A stretch of DNA of 43,256 nt from Deltaproteobacteria bacterium. GTDB taxonomy: Bacteria; Desulfobacterota; Binatia; HRBIN30; CADEER01. Of this stretch, positions 1 through 9,309 are shown piece after piece (within the stretch, counting starts at the first letter, position 1; every line of letters starts with the position of its first letter). The position numbers and the translations under genes are program-made. The notes beneath the pieces are model-generated. The model was given only the letters and a program-made list of their open reading frames with translations. It ran no database searches and was not told the DNA's origin. Location of the stretch: positions 1 through 43,256 of the forward strand of contig JAJCZJ010000033.1 of assembly GCA_029262455.1 (NCBI GenBank), in the 5' to 3' direction.

Positions 1-834
1 GGGATCGTCGACGACCTCGACTCCTGGAAACGACGCGAGCGCTTCTCGCGCCTCACCGGCCGACAGAGGCCGCTCAGTCTCGACAAAGACACTCGCCGAG
101 TGGCCGACTGGTACTGGGACCCGTGTGCACGTCATCGTTACATCGAGATCCGGCTCCCCGAGGATCTTGCGAGTTTCGTGGAGCATTTTGATCTCTTCGG
201 TCGAGTAGCCGTCGTCGCGGAAGTCCTCACACAACGGGACGACATTTTGCGCGATTTGTGCGGCGAACTTCGTCGCTACTACCGGCTCGCCTCGGGCGAT
301 CGCCGCTTCCTGGCTGGCGAGCTCGTCGAGGCCGGGCTTTCCGGCGCCGCTCACTGCCTGGAAAGTCGTGACGATGACGCGTTTCAGCCCGGCTGCGCGG
401 CGAATTGGTTCGAGAGCCATGACAAAACCGATCGTCGTGCAGTTTGGGCAAGAAATGATCCCCTGATGTTGCCGTATGGCCTCCGGGTTGATCTCCGGCA
501 CGATCAAGGGAACGGACGGATCCATCCGCCATGTGCCCGATTTGTCGATCGCGACACCACCTCTTTTTGCCACTTCCGGCGCGAGGTCCTTTGAGAGAGA
601 CCCGGTTGCGGCGAAGAACACGATGTCGACCCCGTCGAACGCTTCTGGTCGTGCCACTTCGACCGTGTAGTCGCGGTCGCGAAACCTAACCGATGTGCCG
701 GCCGAGCGTTCGCTAGCAAGAGGGCGAAGGTCGCTGAGAGGAAAGTCTCGCTCCTCCAGAAGACCCACTAACACCTCGCCAACCGCTCCGGTGGCGCCGA
801 CGATTGCTACGACTGGCTTTTTTTCCTTCTTCAT
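1..834 (-). CDS. asd: Aspartate-semialdehyde dehydrogenase, C-terminus cut by window edge
   Basis: Catalyses NADPH-dependent reduction of aspartyl phosphate to aspartate semialdehyde, the branch point to lysine/diaminopimelate, threonine and methionine. I translated all 278 visible codons without a stop. The N-terminus carries the nucleotide-binding loop GATGAVG at residues 13-19. SCPNCTTIG at 128-136 holds the catalytic cysteine C132, followed by a SGAGKPGLDEL segment and, near the break, CTRVPVPVGHS, where the family has its catalytic histidine. The family is about 335-345 residues, so some 60 C-terminal residues lie beyond position 1. The ATG at 834 is the only ATG after an in-frame stop just upstream. 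It is divergent from tldD across about 175 bp, which must hold both promoters. Identification is firm. Confidence 0.95.
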   Translation of the reverse strand, partial: MKKEKKPVVAIVGATGAVGEVLVGLLEERDFPLSDLRPLASERSAGTSVRFRDRDYTVEVARPEAFDGVDIVFFAATGSLSKDLAPEVAKRGGVAIDKSGTWRMDPSVPLIVPEINPEAIRQHQGIISCPNCTTIGFVMALEPIRRAAGLKRVIVTTFQAVSGAGKPGLDELASQEAAIARGEPVVATKFAAQIAQNVVPLCEDFRDDGYSTEEIKMLHETRKILGEPDLDVTMTCTRVPVPVGHSASVFVETERPLSAGEAREALASFPGVEVVDDP

Positions 835-1009
835 CCGTCTTCTACCTTGTGCTCAAACCGCTGAACTATCGAGGGCAATCAAGCAGGTGTCAATCACGGC
901 AATTCGCCAAACGTGTTCGATTGGCCTCGGCGACTGGTAGACGGCCGGAGACAACGCTATCTTACCCCCGTGGCGAGCGATTGTTTCGAAACTAGGGGTG
1001 GCGGGGCCG

Positions 1010-2434
1010 ATGGACGAGATTCGCGCACGCTTTGAAGAAGTGATTGCGGCGAGAGGTCGCAGTTTGGGGGCTTGGACCCTGCGCATCGTCGACCAGCACG
1101 ATGAGGCGGTGTCGATTCGGCGCGATGTGGTCGAACCGCCGAGCAGCAGTCATGACATCGGAGTCATGATCTCCGTTGAGGGAAAAAACGGCACCGGCTA
1201 CTGCGCAACCTCCGACATTACTCGTGAGAGCCTTGGCTTGGCCGTCGACTCTGCGACTCGCTGGGCGGACACGCGCGGTGGATGCGGGCCACTACCGCAG
1301 CCAACAACCGGTCGATACCAAACCGAAACGCAGACTCCTTGGCATTCTGTTCCCTTGGGACAGAAGATTGACCGTCTTCGGGAGCTCTCCTCTTCCATGG
1401 TTGGCGGCGGCGAAGTCGTGGATTGGAGTGCTTCCCTGTGGCACACGGCCGTCGACACGGTGCTGGTTGGTTCCGGCGGAGGAACCGTACAACAGTCGTT
1501 CTCTTTCATCGTGCCGATGATGAGCGTTACTGCCGCCGGCAACGGGGATAGCCAGACGCGGACGCTCGGGGGGCACGCCTACGCCCGGCAGGGCGGTCTC
1601 GAGGTCATCGATTCGGTTGGCTTCTGGAGCCGAGGGCGACTCGTGCGCGACGAGGCCGTCGGCTTGCTGCACGCGGACAATTGCCCGCAGGGAAACATGT
1701 CGATCGTCCTGGCTCCAGATCAGATGATCCTGCAGATCCATGAATCCATCGGTCACCCGTTGGAACTCGATCGGATTCTCGGCGACGAGCGGAACTATGC
1801 GGGAACGAGCTTTGTGAGACCGGAAATGTTCGGCAACTACCAATACGGTTCCGACTTGTTGAACGTGACCTTTGACCCAACGGTGCCTGGCGAGTTCGCA
1901 TCTTATGGATTCGATGATGAGGGGCAGGTCGCCGAAAAAACTCACCTGATTCGCGATGGCGTTTTAGTTCGGGGCTTGGGCGGCACTCTGTCGCAACAGC
2001 GCGTCGGGCTACCAGGGGTAGCGAATTCGCGCGCCTCGAGTTGGAACCGCCCTGCGATCGACCGCATGGCGAATCTCAATCTCGAGAGCGGAGAGTCGTC
2101 GCTAGAGGAACTGGTGAGCGGCGTTGAAGATGGACTTTATATGGAGACGAATCGCTCGTGGTCGATCGATGACTCTCGCAATAAGTTTCAGTTTGGATGC
2201 GAGTTGGGGCGGCGGATTCGGGGCGGCCAACTCGCCGAAGTCGTAAAGAATCCCAACTACCGAGGTGTCTCGGCCACCTTTTGGCGAAATCTCGATGGTG
2301 TCGGAAACGGGGCTACGGTCGAGGTCCTCGGGACGCCATTTTGCGGTAAGGGCGAGCCAAACCAGGTCATTCGCGTTGGCCATGCTTCGCCAGCCTGTCG
2401 CTTTGCGGAAGTGGATGTCTTCGGTGGTGAGTGA
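1010..2434 (+). CDS. tldD: Metalloprotease TldD homologue
   Basis: Zinc-protease subunit of the TldD/TldE pair, which in E. coli degrades unfolded peptides, processes microcin B17 and affects CcdA turnover. The family signature is visible as HESIGH at residues 244-249 (HExxxH, two histidine ligands and the catalytic glutamate), followed by PLELDR. Length (474 residues) fits the family. I chose the ATG at 1010 because a G-rich ribosome-binding stretch precedes it; a GTG at 998 in the same frame would add four residues. The 3' end overlaps the start of the partner gene by about 20 nt, implying co-transcription and translational coupling. Its native substrate here is unknown. Confidence 0.92.
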   Translation: MDEIRARFEEVIAARGRSLGAWTLRIVDQHDEAVSIRRDVVEPPSSSHDIGVMISVEGKNGTGYCATSDITRESLGLAVDSATRWADTRGGCGPLPQPTTGRYQTETQTPWHSVPLGQKIDRLRELSSSMVGGGEVVDWSASLWHTAVDTVLVGSGGGTVQQSFSFIVPMMSVTAAGNGDSQTRTLGGHAYARQGGLEVIDSVGFWSRGRLVRDEAVGLLHADNCPQGNMSIVLAPDQMILQIHESIGHPLELDRILGDERNYAGTSFVRPEMFGNYQYGSDLLNVTFDPTVPGEFASYGFDDEGQVAEKTHLIRDGVLVRGLGGTLSQQRVGLPGVANSRASSWNRPAIDRMANLNLESGESSLEELVSGVEDGLYMETNRSWSIDDSRNKFQFGCELGRRIRGGQLAEVVKNPNYRGVSATFWRNLDGVGNGATVEVLGTPFCGKGEPNQVIRVGHASPACRFAEVDVFGGE

Positions 2435-3776
2435 AGTCAGCACGACAGATGATCTCCGCGACTATTTCTTCGCGTTGGTCGAATCGCTCGAGGAACGGTT
2501 GCTAGGCGAGGAAGTGCTGCTGTGCGAAGTACGCGGCGAAGTATCGTCCTTCGCTCGTTTGAATCACGCTTGCGTGGGGCAAATCGGTGACGTTCGCCAC
2601 CAGCGGGTGACGATCGACTTGATCCATCGGCAAAAACACGCACTCAGTAGCGTCGATTTGGCTGGCGATAGAGAAATCGACCTGTCCAGAGTCCGATCTC
2701 TCATGGAGCAAGTGCGCGAGATTCGATCCCATTGTCCCGATGATCCGTACCTCTCTTACAATACCGCAGCTTGCTCTGGGGAGTTCGCTGAAGTCTCTAA
2801 ACTCCCGGATCCGGTGGACATGGTCGGGACGATTGTCGATGCAGCACAATCAGAGGATTTAGTCGGGATCGTCGCCAGCGGCGCCCAGTATCGGGGATTC
2901 GCCAACTCACTTGGTCAGCGGAATTGGCACTCCACACATAGTTTCAACTTCGACTGGAGTCTCTTCTCCGAAGATGACCGTGCTGTGAAGTCGTCGTACG
3001 CGGGCAAGACGTGGGCGGTCCAAGAAGTGCGTCAACGCATTGCGGCCAGTGTCGAAATGCTGGCGACAGTACGACGTCCGCCGAAGGTGTTGCGACCCGG
3101 GCGCTACCGGGTCTATCTCGCTCCGGCAGCGATGTATGAAGTGGTGCAGATGCTGTCGTGGGGAGGATTCAGTGTTCGCGGGCTGGAGACGAAATCGACT
3201 CCGTTCCTGCGGATGCACGAAAGCGGCGCACGATTGTCAGAGCGCGTCACGTTGAGCGAGAATATCGCGGCGGGCACGGCACCCTCCTTTGAATCATCTG
3301 GGTTTCCACGCCCGGAACAGACGACATTGATCGCGGCAGGGCGCTACGAGGGTTCGCTCGTTTCACCACGATCGGAGAAGGAGTTCGGCGTCCCTACCAA
3401 CGGCGCCAACGCAGCCGAGTCTCCGGTCGCCCTCGACATGAGGGGAGGCGACCTCGATAGGGACACGATCGCGGAATCGCTTCACACGGGACTCTTGGTT
3501 TCCAATCTGTGGTACTTGAACTTCTCCGACCGGGCGGCGGGTAGGATGACGGGGATGACGCGATTCGCCACCCAATGGGTCGAGAATGGACGTGTCCAGG
3601 GGCCGATCGAGGTGATGCGTTTCGATGACACGGTCTACCGGATGCTCGGGGAGAATCTGATTGGGCTTACGCGCCAGCGGGATTGGATCATGGACCCCGA
3701 TACGTACGATTGGCGCTCGACGAACAGCGCCAGACTACCCGGTGCACTGATCGACGACTTCGCGCTGACGCTATAG
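2415..3776 (+). CDS. tldE: TldE/PmbA-family partner subunit
   Basis: Second, non-catalytic-looking half of the TldD/TldE heterodimer: the sequence has the PmbA/TldD fold signatures (for example SGAQYRGFANSLGQRN and a C-terminal GLLVSNLWYLNFSD segment) but no HExxxH. In the known complex TldE lacks the zinc site and TldD carries it, which fits the two genes here. The reading frame stays open well upstream inside tldD; I chose the ATG at 2415, which overlaps tldD by 20 nt. GTG codons at 2424 and 2427 are alternatives. At 453 residues the length is normal. It ends 23 bp from the convergent dacB gene. Confidence 0.88.
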   Translation: MSSVVSEVSTTDDLRDYFFALVESLEERLLGEEVLLCEVRGEVSSFARLNHACVGQIGDVRHQRVTIDLIHRQKHALSSVDLAGDREIDLSRVRSLMEQVREIRSHCPDDPYLSYNTAACSGEFAEVSKLPDPVDMVGTIVDAAQSEDLVGIVASGAQYRGFANSLGQRNWHSTHSFNFDWSLFSEDDRAVKSSYAGKTWAVQEVRQRIAASVEMLATVRRPPKVLRPGRYRVYLAPAAMYEVVQMLSWGGFSVRGLETKSTPFLRMHESGARLSERVTLSENIAAGTAPSFESSGFPRPEQTTLIAAGRYEGSLVSPRSEKEFGVPTNGANAAESPVALDMRGGDLDRDTIAESLHTGLLVSNLWYLNFSDRAAGRMTGMTRFATQWVENGRVQGPIEVMRFDDTVYRMLGENLIGLTRQRDWIMDPDTYDWRSTNSARLPGALIDDFALTL

Positions 3777-3799
3777 CTGCGCGGGGCGGATGGAACGGA

Positions 3800-5191
3800 C
3801 TACTGTTTCGTTAGAGCCGCAGCGAAACCGTCGAGGGCGGCCATCGCACTGGCATCGCCATTGGCGTAGCCGTTGGCGACGATCGAGAACAGCAGGTCTC
3901 TTCCGGACTTCGTCCGAACGACACCGCTCAACGCTGTGGCCCCGGTCAAAAGGCCTGTTTTTGCGCGAGCCCGATCGCGTGCCTGTGTGGCGCGCTTTTT
4001 CAATGTGCCGTCGCGGGCTGCGAGGGGTAGGGCGGATGCGAATTCGGGCCCGTACGTGAACGAGCTGAGTCCTTTGGCCAGTGCCTCGACGAGCACGCGG
4101 GGACTGACCCGGTTGGCCCGGGCAAGCCCGGATCCATCGACCAGGCTGAGCCCAGAGGGGCCCAGCCCCATCGCCAGCAGGCGTGTCCGCATCGCCACGG
4201 CACCGTTGTCCCATGTACCCTGGGCGTTCGTGGCGTGTCGCCCCATCGCCTTCACCAACGTTTCCGCGATATTGTTGTTGCTGTACTTCATGAAGAGTCT
4301 GACGACTTCGGACAGTGGCTTGCCTTCGAAGCGCAGGATCGAAACATCACTTTGCGCTACTGCACCGACTCGCATCTCGCCGGTCGTGATACCGTTGGCT
4401 TGTAATTGCTGGCGGAAGACCTGGCCTGCGTATTGCACTGGGCGCGTCACGCTTCGATAGAACGGGCGTGGTTTGCTGTCGCGGCGAATGGTGCCTCGGG
4501 CTGAGACACGGTCACCGCCTGGTCGTGAGACGCGATCGACGCTGAGCTTGCCTCCCTTCGCAACAGTCGTGACTGCCCAACGAGGGGAGAAATAGGGAAT
4601 GGGCGGATCGACCGTTACCCGTGCCGCCGCCTGATTCGATGTTCCGGGGGTGACCTCGACAGTGAAAGCGCCGTAGTTGACGTTTAGGGCTGCGACAGGC
4701 GCGTGATAAGCCCGCGCCGAGGTCTTTCCCCAAGCCGGATGCCACCGAACATCATCGAAGGCTGTGGCGTCGAGAACCACCGGGCCATCCACCTTGCGCA
4801 CACCTTTTCGCGCCAGATCAGCGGCCAAGCGCCACATCTGCTCGGAAGTCAGAGAGGGATCGCCGCCACCCTGCAGGACGATCCGCCCAACCACGCCTTC
4901 GCGGTCGGGCTTCTTGTCCGCGTATACTTCGGTGATGAATCGATGCGATGGACCAAATGTGTCGAGGGCGGCCAACGCGGTGAGGATCTTGACGTTGGAG
5001 GCTGCGATCATTGGCGTATCGGCGTTGCGAGAAAACACGTCTCGGCGGCTCGATCGATCGACTACGAGGACCCCGAGCGCGGCTCCTTTTAGGCCACGGT
5101 GTTGCAGCGCAGCGTCGAGGTTGGAGGCTCGCGCGGTGTGCGGCGCGAGCGCCAACGCTGCGACGCAGAGCACGAAGAAAGAGCGAGTCAC
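3800..5191 (-). CDS. dacB: D-alanyl-D-alanine carboxypeptidase/endopeptidase, PBP4 type (peptidase S13)
   Basis: Periplasmic peptidoglycan hydrolase that trims D-Ala from stem peptides or cuts cross-links. A signal peptide (hydrophobic 5-20, ending around ARA-S) precedes the penicillin-binding motifs: SxxK at S65-N-V-K68, SxN as YSNNNIAETL in the middle, and KTG close to the C-terminus (AKTGLL). Length of 463 residues matches PBP4. The GTG start at 5191 overlaps the stop of the upstream di-haem gene by 4 nt (GTGA), so the two are translationally coupled. That is an odd pairing for a cell-wall enzyme and may only reflect a shared transcript. Gene symbol follows the E. coli orthologue; orthology in the strict sense is not tested. 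Confidence 0.92.
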   Translation of the reverse strand: MTRSFFVLCVAALALAPHTARASNLDAALQHRGLKGAALGVLVVDRSSRRDVFSRNADTPMIAASNVKILTALAALDTFGPSHRFITEVYADKKPDREGVVGRIVLQGGGDPSLTSEQMWRLAADLARKGVRKVDGPVVLDATAFDDVRWHPAWGKTSARAYHAPVAALNVNYGAFTVEVTPGTSNQAAARVTVDPPIPYFSPRWAVTTVAKGGKLSVDRVSRPGGDRVSARGTIRRDSKPRPFYRSVTRPVQYAGQVFRQQLQANGITTGEMRVGAVAQSDVSILRFEGKPLSEVVRLFMKYSNNNIAETLVKAMGRHATNAQGTWDNGAVAMRTRLLAMGLGPSGLSLVDGSGLARANRVSPRVLVEALAKGLSSFTYGPEFASALPLAARDGTLKKRATQARDRARAKTGLLTGATALSGVVRTKSGRDLLFSIVANGYANGDASAMAALDGFAAALTKQ

Positions 5192-6585
5192 GAAGCTGGA
5201 CAGCCGTTGAGACTGGCGTTGATCGATCGGATGATCTCGTTGATCTCGACGTCGCCACTCAAGTTCGCATCAGCAGAAACGCACGAGGCCATCGTCCCGG
5301 TTGCGAGGTTGATGTTGATCTGGCGAATGAGCTCAAAGACCTCGACGCTTCCGCTGAAGTCACAATCGCCGGGGCATTGAGTCGAGTCGAATGGGTTGGC
5401 GATGCTGGGGTCGTTGAGGAACTCGTCGTCGGTCAGGGTGCAAAGAAATTCGAGAATGTCGGCTCGCTCTTGTGCCGTCAGTTGAAAGCCCGCGAGGAAC
5501 GCGCTCTTCAAGGGGTTGAGGCTGCCGATGCCCGCCAAAGGACCGCTTTCGATCGTGCGGCCACCGGCCGCGTAGTGATCCAAAACGTCGTCGAGTGTCT
5601 CGACACTCCCGTCGTGCATGTAGGGCGCTGTGACGCAGATATTTCGCAGGGTAGGCGGCTTGAAGAATCCCATCTGCTCGACGAAGCCGCTGACCTCGAA
5701 TAGGCCGACGTTGTTGGGCGGGTAGCATCCCGTTCCAGTGCCGCTAACTTCGGGAAGCGAAAAGTCGGAGCAACGCAAGTTGTAGAGGGCTGTGTTGAAG
5801 AACGGTCTTTCCAGGAAGACTTCGTTGTTTTCTGTTCGCGAAGTCGTGAAGTTGAAGCCGTTGTGACAGTGGCCGCATTCTGTTTTTGAAGTCACGTCGA
5901 GGACCATGTTGAGTCCACGCTGGGCCGAAATCGAAATCGCATCATCGTCGCCGAATAGCCACTGATCGAAAGGGGAGTTGCCGCTCATGAGTGTACGCTG
6001 AAATGACGCAAGAGCCCGGGTGATGTTGGCGACACTAACTGCGTCGCGATCGTCGGCGAAGGCTTCGGAGAAAAGGCGTTGGTACAACGGCACCGCTGCG
6101 AATCGTTCGAGCAGCTCGACTTCAAGCCCGGCGAGGCCGAGCTCGACTGGGAACTCCCCAAACATTGGAACGAGCGCCTGCTCTTCGAGACGGTTGACGA
6201 GATTGTTGGCCCACGTCAGAGTCGGGGCGTACGCCACGTTGGTCAGGGCCATCGCGCCGCGTGGGTGAATCTCGTCGGTCGATCCGATCGAAGTCTTGCG
6301 TCCGTCCGTGAAGGCCAGCGACTGGTCGTGACAAGAGGCACAAGAGAACGTCTGGTTGCCGGAGAGACGTGTGTCGTAAAACAGGAACCGTCCGAGCTCG
6401 ACCTTTTCGTAGGACATCGGATTGTCCTCCGGCGCTGTCGGCACTGGGAATCCGAGAGGAAGATCCCATTCAAACGGGATCACGTGCTGACCGGTACCTG
6501 CGTGTGCCGCTGATGAGATCGCCAACAACAGCACCAGCATTGCCTGCGCGAGCGCACCTGAGCAACGTGTCTTGAGCGCTACCAT
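5188..6585 (-). CDS. Exported di-haem cytochrome c peroxidase/MauG-like protein with dockerin-like tail
   Basis: Two CxxCH haem-binding sites, CASCH at residues 82-86 and CGHCH at 237-241, together with the KVELGRFLFYDTRLSG and FKPPTLRNI segments, place this in the bacterial cytochrome c peroxidase/MauG superfamily, whose members reduce peroxide or oxidise protein or small-molecule substrates in the periplasm. A signal peptide ends near SSAAHA. I chose the ATG at 6585 because GGAGGA lies 9 nt upstream; a TTG three codons earlier would sit directly on that site. The last 62 residues (from about 404) are a separate module: CPGDC, then a short acidic loop and helix, an internal cysteine, a second such unit, and a closing GCP. 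This resembles a duplicated dockerin or EF-hand, with calcium ligands partly replaced (DFSGS, DANLSGD). Substrate unknown. Confidence 0.88.
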   Translation of the reverse strand: MVALKTRCSGALAQAMLVLLLAISSAAHAGTGQHVIPFEWDLPLGFPVPTAPEDNPMSYEKVELGRFLFYDTRLSGNQTFSCASCHDQSLAFTDGRKTSIGSTDEIHPRGAMALTNVAYAPTLTWANNLVNRLEEQALVPMFGEFPVELGLAGLEVELLERFAAVPLYQRLFSEAFADDRDAVSVANITRALASFQRTLMSGNSPFDQWLFGDDDAISISAQRGLNMVLDVTSKTECGHCHNGFNFTTSRTENNEVFLERPFFNTALYNLRCSDFSLPEVSGTGTGCYPPNNVGLFEVSGFVEQMGFFKPPTLRNICVTAPYMHDGSVETLDDVLDHYAAGGRTIESGPLAGIGSLNPLKSAFLAGFQLTAQERADILEFLCTLTDDEFLNDPSIANPFDSTQCPGDCDFSGSVEVFELIRQININLATGTMASCVSADANLSGDVEINEIIRSINASLNGCPAS

Positions 6586-6637
6586 TCGGTTCAATCCTCC
6601 TCCGGGATGGATGATGGGTCAAGCAGCCTGTCCGCGT

Positions 6638-8377
6638 CTAAGGACAGCCGGTCAATGCGGTGCCGACGGCTGCGACCAACTCGTTGATTGCGACGCGGCC
6701 GTCGCCGTTGACATCCGCCGCGCGACACGTCTCGGCTGCAGCAGCCCCGAGCGCTATGTTCACCGCTCGCACTAGTTCAGAGATCGACACGTCGCCATCC
6801 CCGTTGCAATCTCCTGGGCAAAGTGTCCCGCGGGTTGGCGTCGGAGTGTTACTCGCAGTCGGTGTCGCCGTTGCTACCGGCGTCGCCGTAGGCGGCAGGC
6901 AGGAGGGGATCATCGGATTCTCGCGCTGGGTAGCACTGGGTTGGATGCTGGAGCCAGTGAGAATCGGCGTAGGTCCGCCGACCGGGAATTGGATCTCGTT
7001 GACCCCGCCGATCGGACCCGCGAACATACGCCCTCGGACCGTGATTCCGCCGCCTGCGGCGACCAGATTTGAACCTTGCGGCCCGCGCGCGTCCAACTCG
7101 GCCGACGCTCTGATACTTACCGAGCATGCGTCGAATGAGATTGATCCACCGACACCGGTACCCTGCTGCGAGCTTTGGGCGAGGGCGCGTCCGTCCATCG
7201 TAAGAACGGTCGCCACGATGATGCGAATCGTGCCGGCTTGCGCCTCCCGCGTCGAGCTCGCGTCGATCACGCTCGTAGCGGTCACGAGTAGCGAGCCCAA
7301 GCTGTCGATCTCGACATCGCCACCACCGCCCAACGCCCCGCGGACGTCGATTTCGGTATCGATCTCCATCGCACCGTCGGAACTGAGATCGATGGATCCG
7401 CCCAGCCCGTCGCGATCAATCGAACTAGCGTCGACCGGGGTGCGGACAATCAGAGTTCCAAACAGTGACGAGAGCTCAATGTCGCCGCCGAGTCCGTCCG
7501 GGCTTCCGCCGCGTGCGTCGATCGACGCATCACGCGAAGGGACAATCAAAGAATTGTCTCCCGTGATGGCGATGGCACCACCGTCGCCGCCGCCCTCGTC
7601 GCCGCCGGTGCGTCCACGCGACGAAATCGACCCGCGCACGATCGCAAGATTGTCGCTCGCGATACTGATGTCACCGCCATCGCCAGCCGCCAGGGTGGCG
7701 TCGGCCGTAATGCTGACTTCGTCGGTCAATTCCAGCGTGTCGTCGGCGCTGATATCGACGGTGCCCCCATCGCCGCCAGCGACGTTGATCGACGAGGAGA
7801 GAACGACAAACTCGCCTGCCACGGAAACATCCCCACCGGTGTCGTCTCGCCCACCCGAGGCATCGATCGTGGCGCTGATATCGACGTCGCCGCCTCGGAT
7901 TTCTACAGTCCCCCCGTTCGCATCACCGGACTCCGACCGCGCACGGATCTGACCGCTGATCGACACTGGGCCAGTCGACACAACGATAATGTTTCCGCCA
8001 GGAGAACCGCGAGCGTCAATTTCACCGCTGTAGAATAGATCGGATACCTCGATACGCAGATTCGCCGCAGGATCGGCACGGGTTCGGCCGGACGTGCGGA
8101 TGAGGGCGCTGGCGCCAGCGCTCAGGCGAGCGGCGCGCAAGGTCAGGCTCCCTTCCTGAATCACGATTGAGCCTGCGCCGACGATGCGCAGTTCTCGCTC
8201 GCCTACATCGATCACCGATCCTGGGGTTGCGTCGATCCGGGTGGTGATGTCGCACGGATCTGCGGCGGCTGGGCAAATGCTGTCGGCGCTGGTGGCGTGT
8301 CCCGCGATCGGCCGGAAACAAAGCAGAACAACGGCGGCAATCAAGTCGAGGCGCATTGAGAATGTGCGGGTCCGCAT
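6638..8377 (-). CDS. Secreted Gly/Asp-rich repeat protein (probable beta-helix) with Pro/Thr linker and dockerin-like tail
   Basis: Function not recognised. Residues 1-30 form a signal peptide. Residues about 45-480 are a long run of short imperfect repeats alternating hydrophobic strands with turns of the type GGDGG and DARGG, the pattern expected for a right-handed parallel beta-helix or filamentous adhesin-like stalk. A threonine/proline-rich linker (TATPVATATPTASNTPTPT) then leads to a 60-residue tail with two good calcium-loop-like units, CNGDGDVSISELV and DVNGDGRVAINELV, bracketed by cysteines (CPGDC and GCP). The same tail type ends the next gene downstream, 52 nt away, suggesting both proteins dock to the same surface partner or share an export or anchoring route; that is inference. 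An ATG at 8356 is an alternative start. Confidence 0.75.
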   Translation of the reverse strand: MRTRTFSMRLDLIAAVVLLCFRPIAGHATSADSICPAAADPCDITTRIDATPGSVIDVGERELRIVGAGSIVIQEGSLTLRAARLSAGASALIRTSGRTRADPAANLRIEVSDLFYSGEIDARGSPGGNIIVVSTGPVSISGQIRARSESGDANGGTVEIRGGDVDISATIDASGGRDDTGGDVSVAGEFVVLSSSINVAGGDGGTVDISADDTLELTDEVSITADATLAAGDGGDISIASDNLAIVRGSISSRGRTGGDEGGGDGGAIAITGDNSLIVPSRDASIDARGGSPDGLGGDIELSSLFGTLIVRTPVDASSIDRDGLGGSIDLSSDGAMEIDTEIDVRGALGGGGDVEIDSLGSLLVTATSVIDASSTREAQAGTIRIIVATVLTMDGRALAQSSQQGTGVGGSISFDACSVSIRASAELDARGPQGSNLVAAGGGITVRGRMFAGPIGGVNEIQFPVGGPTPILTGSSIQPSATQRENPMIPSCLPPTATPVATATPTASNTPTPTRGTLCPGDCNGDGDVSISELVRAVNIALGAAAAETCRAADVNGDGRVAINELVAAVGTALTGCP

Positions 8378-8414
8378 TCGGATGCACGCTAACTAGCGTT
8401 CGCTCCAGAGGCAA

Positions 8415-8448
8415 GCGCCGAGGAGCGACGACAGCGCCGAAGAGCGAC
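8415..8448. repeat. Two direct repeats in a divergent promoter region
   Basis: GCGCCGAGGAGCGAC at 8415-8429 recurs as GCGCCGAAGAGCGAC at 8434-8448 (14 of 15 identical, start-to-start 19 bp). It lies in the 225-bp gap between the divergent secreted repeat protein and the FKBP gene. The first copy also overlaps a 6-bp inverted repeat, CGCTCC at 8401-8406 and GGAGCG at 8422-8427. It could be an operator, or chance in GC-rich DNA. Confidence 0.4.
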
Positions 8449-8602
8449 CCTACGCTCCTTGGCTTCAGCGGTCGGTCGCGTCGCCGCGCCTCATTTTGGT
8501 CAGAGCCGGAACGATGAGCGATTGTGGAGGATTGGAAACTCCAAAACCTTTCGGATAGTCTCGGCCCTTCAATCCAGATTCGATAGAGGGAAAGGAGTCA
8601 GC

Positions 8603-9298
8603 ATGTTTCGCAATATGAGCGCACTCGTGGTCGCCCTTACGGTGACCGGAACGAGTGTCACATGGGCGGCAGAGCCGAAAACGGACGAGGAGAAGACGAT
8701 CTACGCGCTCGGCGTAGCGATGTCTCAGAGCCTCAGCCGCTACAGTTTGAGCGAGAGTGAGGTCGAGCTGGTGAAGCAAGGACTCGCCGATGGCATCTCG
8801 GGGACCGCCACGGTCGATGTCCGGGAGCAGAGCCCGAAGATCCAGGCGCTCGCGCGTGACCGAGCCAAGCTCATCGCCGACGCCGAAAAAGTTAAGTCAG
8901 CTGAATATTTAGCAAAAATGGCAGCGACGGATGGAGCCGAGAAGCTCGAGTCCGGCTTGATCTACATCGAAACGAAAGCCGGCAGTGGTCCGAACCCGAA
9001 GGCAACCGACGTCGTCAAGGTGCACTACCACGGCACGCTGCGCGACGGTTCTGTGTTCGACAGCTCGAAGGAACGCGGAACACCTTCGACCTTCCCGCTC
9101 AACCGGGTCATCAAGTGCTGGACCGAAGGTGTTCAAAAAATGAAGGTTGGTGGGACGTCAACCCTCATTTGTCCGTCGGACATCGCCTATGGGGATCGCG
9201 GGTCCCCACCGAAAATCCAACCGGGGGCAGCACTGGCATTCGAGGTCGAGCTGATCGAGATCCAGGAAAAGGCCGCCAAACCGGCGGGGCACCCTTAG
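8603..9298 (+). CDS. FKBP-type peptidyl-prolyl isomerase, exported (FkpA/Mip type)
   Basis: Periplasmic prolyl isomerase and folding helper. The start is fixed by AAAGGAG at 8591-8597 before the ATG at 8603; the frame is open further upstream but without such a site. A signal peptide (about 1-22, ending TWA-AE) is followed by a helical dimerisation region like that of FkpA/Mip (residues 25-115) and then the FKBP domain with VKVHYHGTLRDGSVFDSS, a W in IKCWTEGVQKMKVGG, and the C-terminal AFEVELIEI strand. Length of 231 residues fits. It leads a forward run with the EVE, map and dus genes, though a 72-nt gap with a strong inverted repeat separates it from them. Confidence 0.92.
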   Translation: MFRNMSALVVALTVTGTSVTWAAEPKTDEEKTIYALGVAMSQSLSRYSLSESEVELVKQGLADGISGTATVDVREQSPKIQALARDRAKLIADAEKVKSAEYLAKMAATDGAEKLESGLIYIETKAGSGPNPKATDVVKVHYHGTLRDGSVFDSSKERGTPSTFPLNRVIKCWTEGVQKMKVGGTSTLICPSDIAYGDRGSPPKIQPGAALAFEVELIEIQEKAAKPAGHP

Positions 9299-9309
9299 AA
9301 ATCGGAATG

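Noticed and set aside
100-594. 164-codon + strand frame at the window start
   Set aside because: Lies opposite the continuous asd frame, which I translated fully with catalytic residues.
6660-7952. 430-codon open frame on the + strand opposite the secreted repeat protein
   Set aside because: It mirrors the Gly/Asp-rich repeats of the real gene and gives a Ser/Pro-rich low-complexity product with no motif; the opposite strand has signal peptide, linker and tail.
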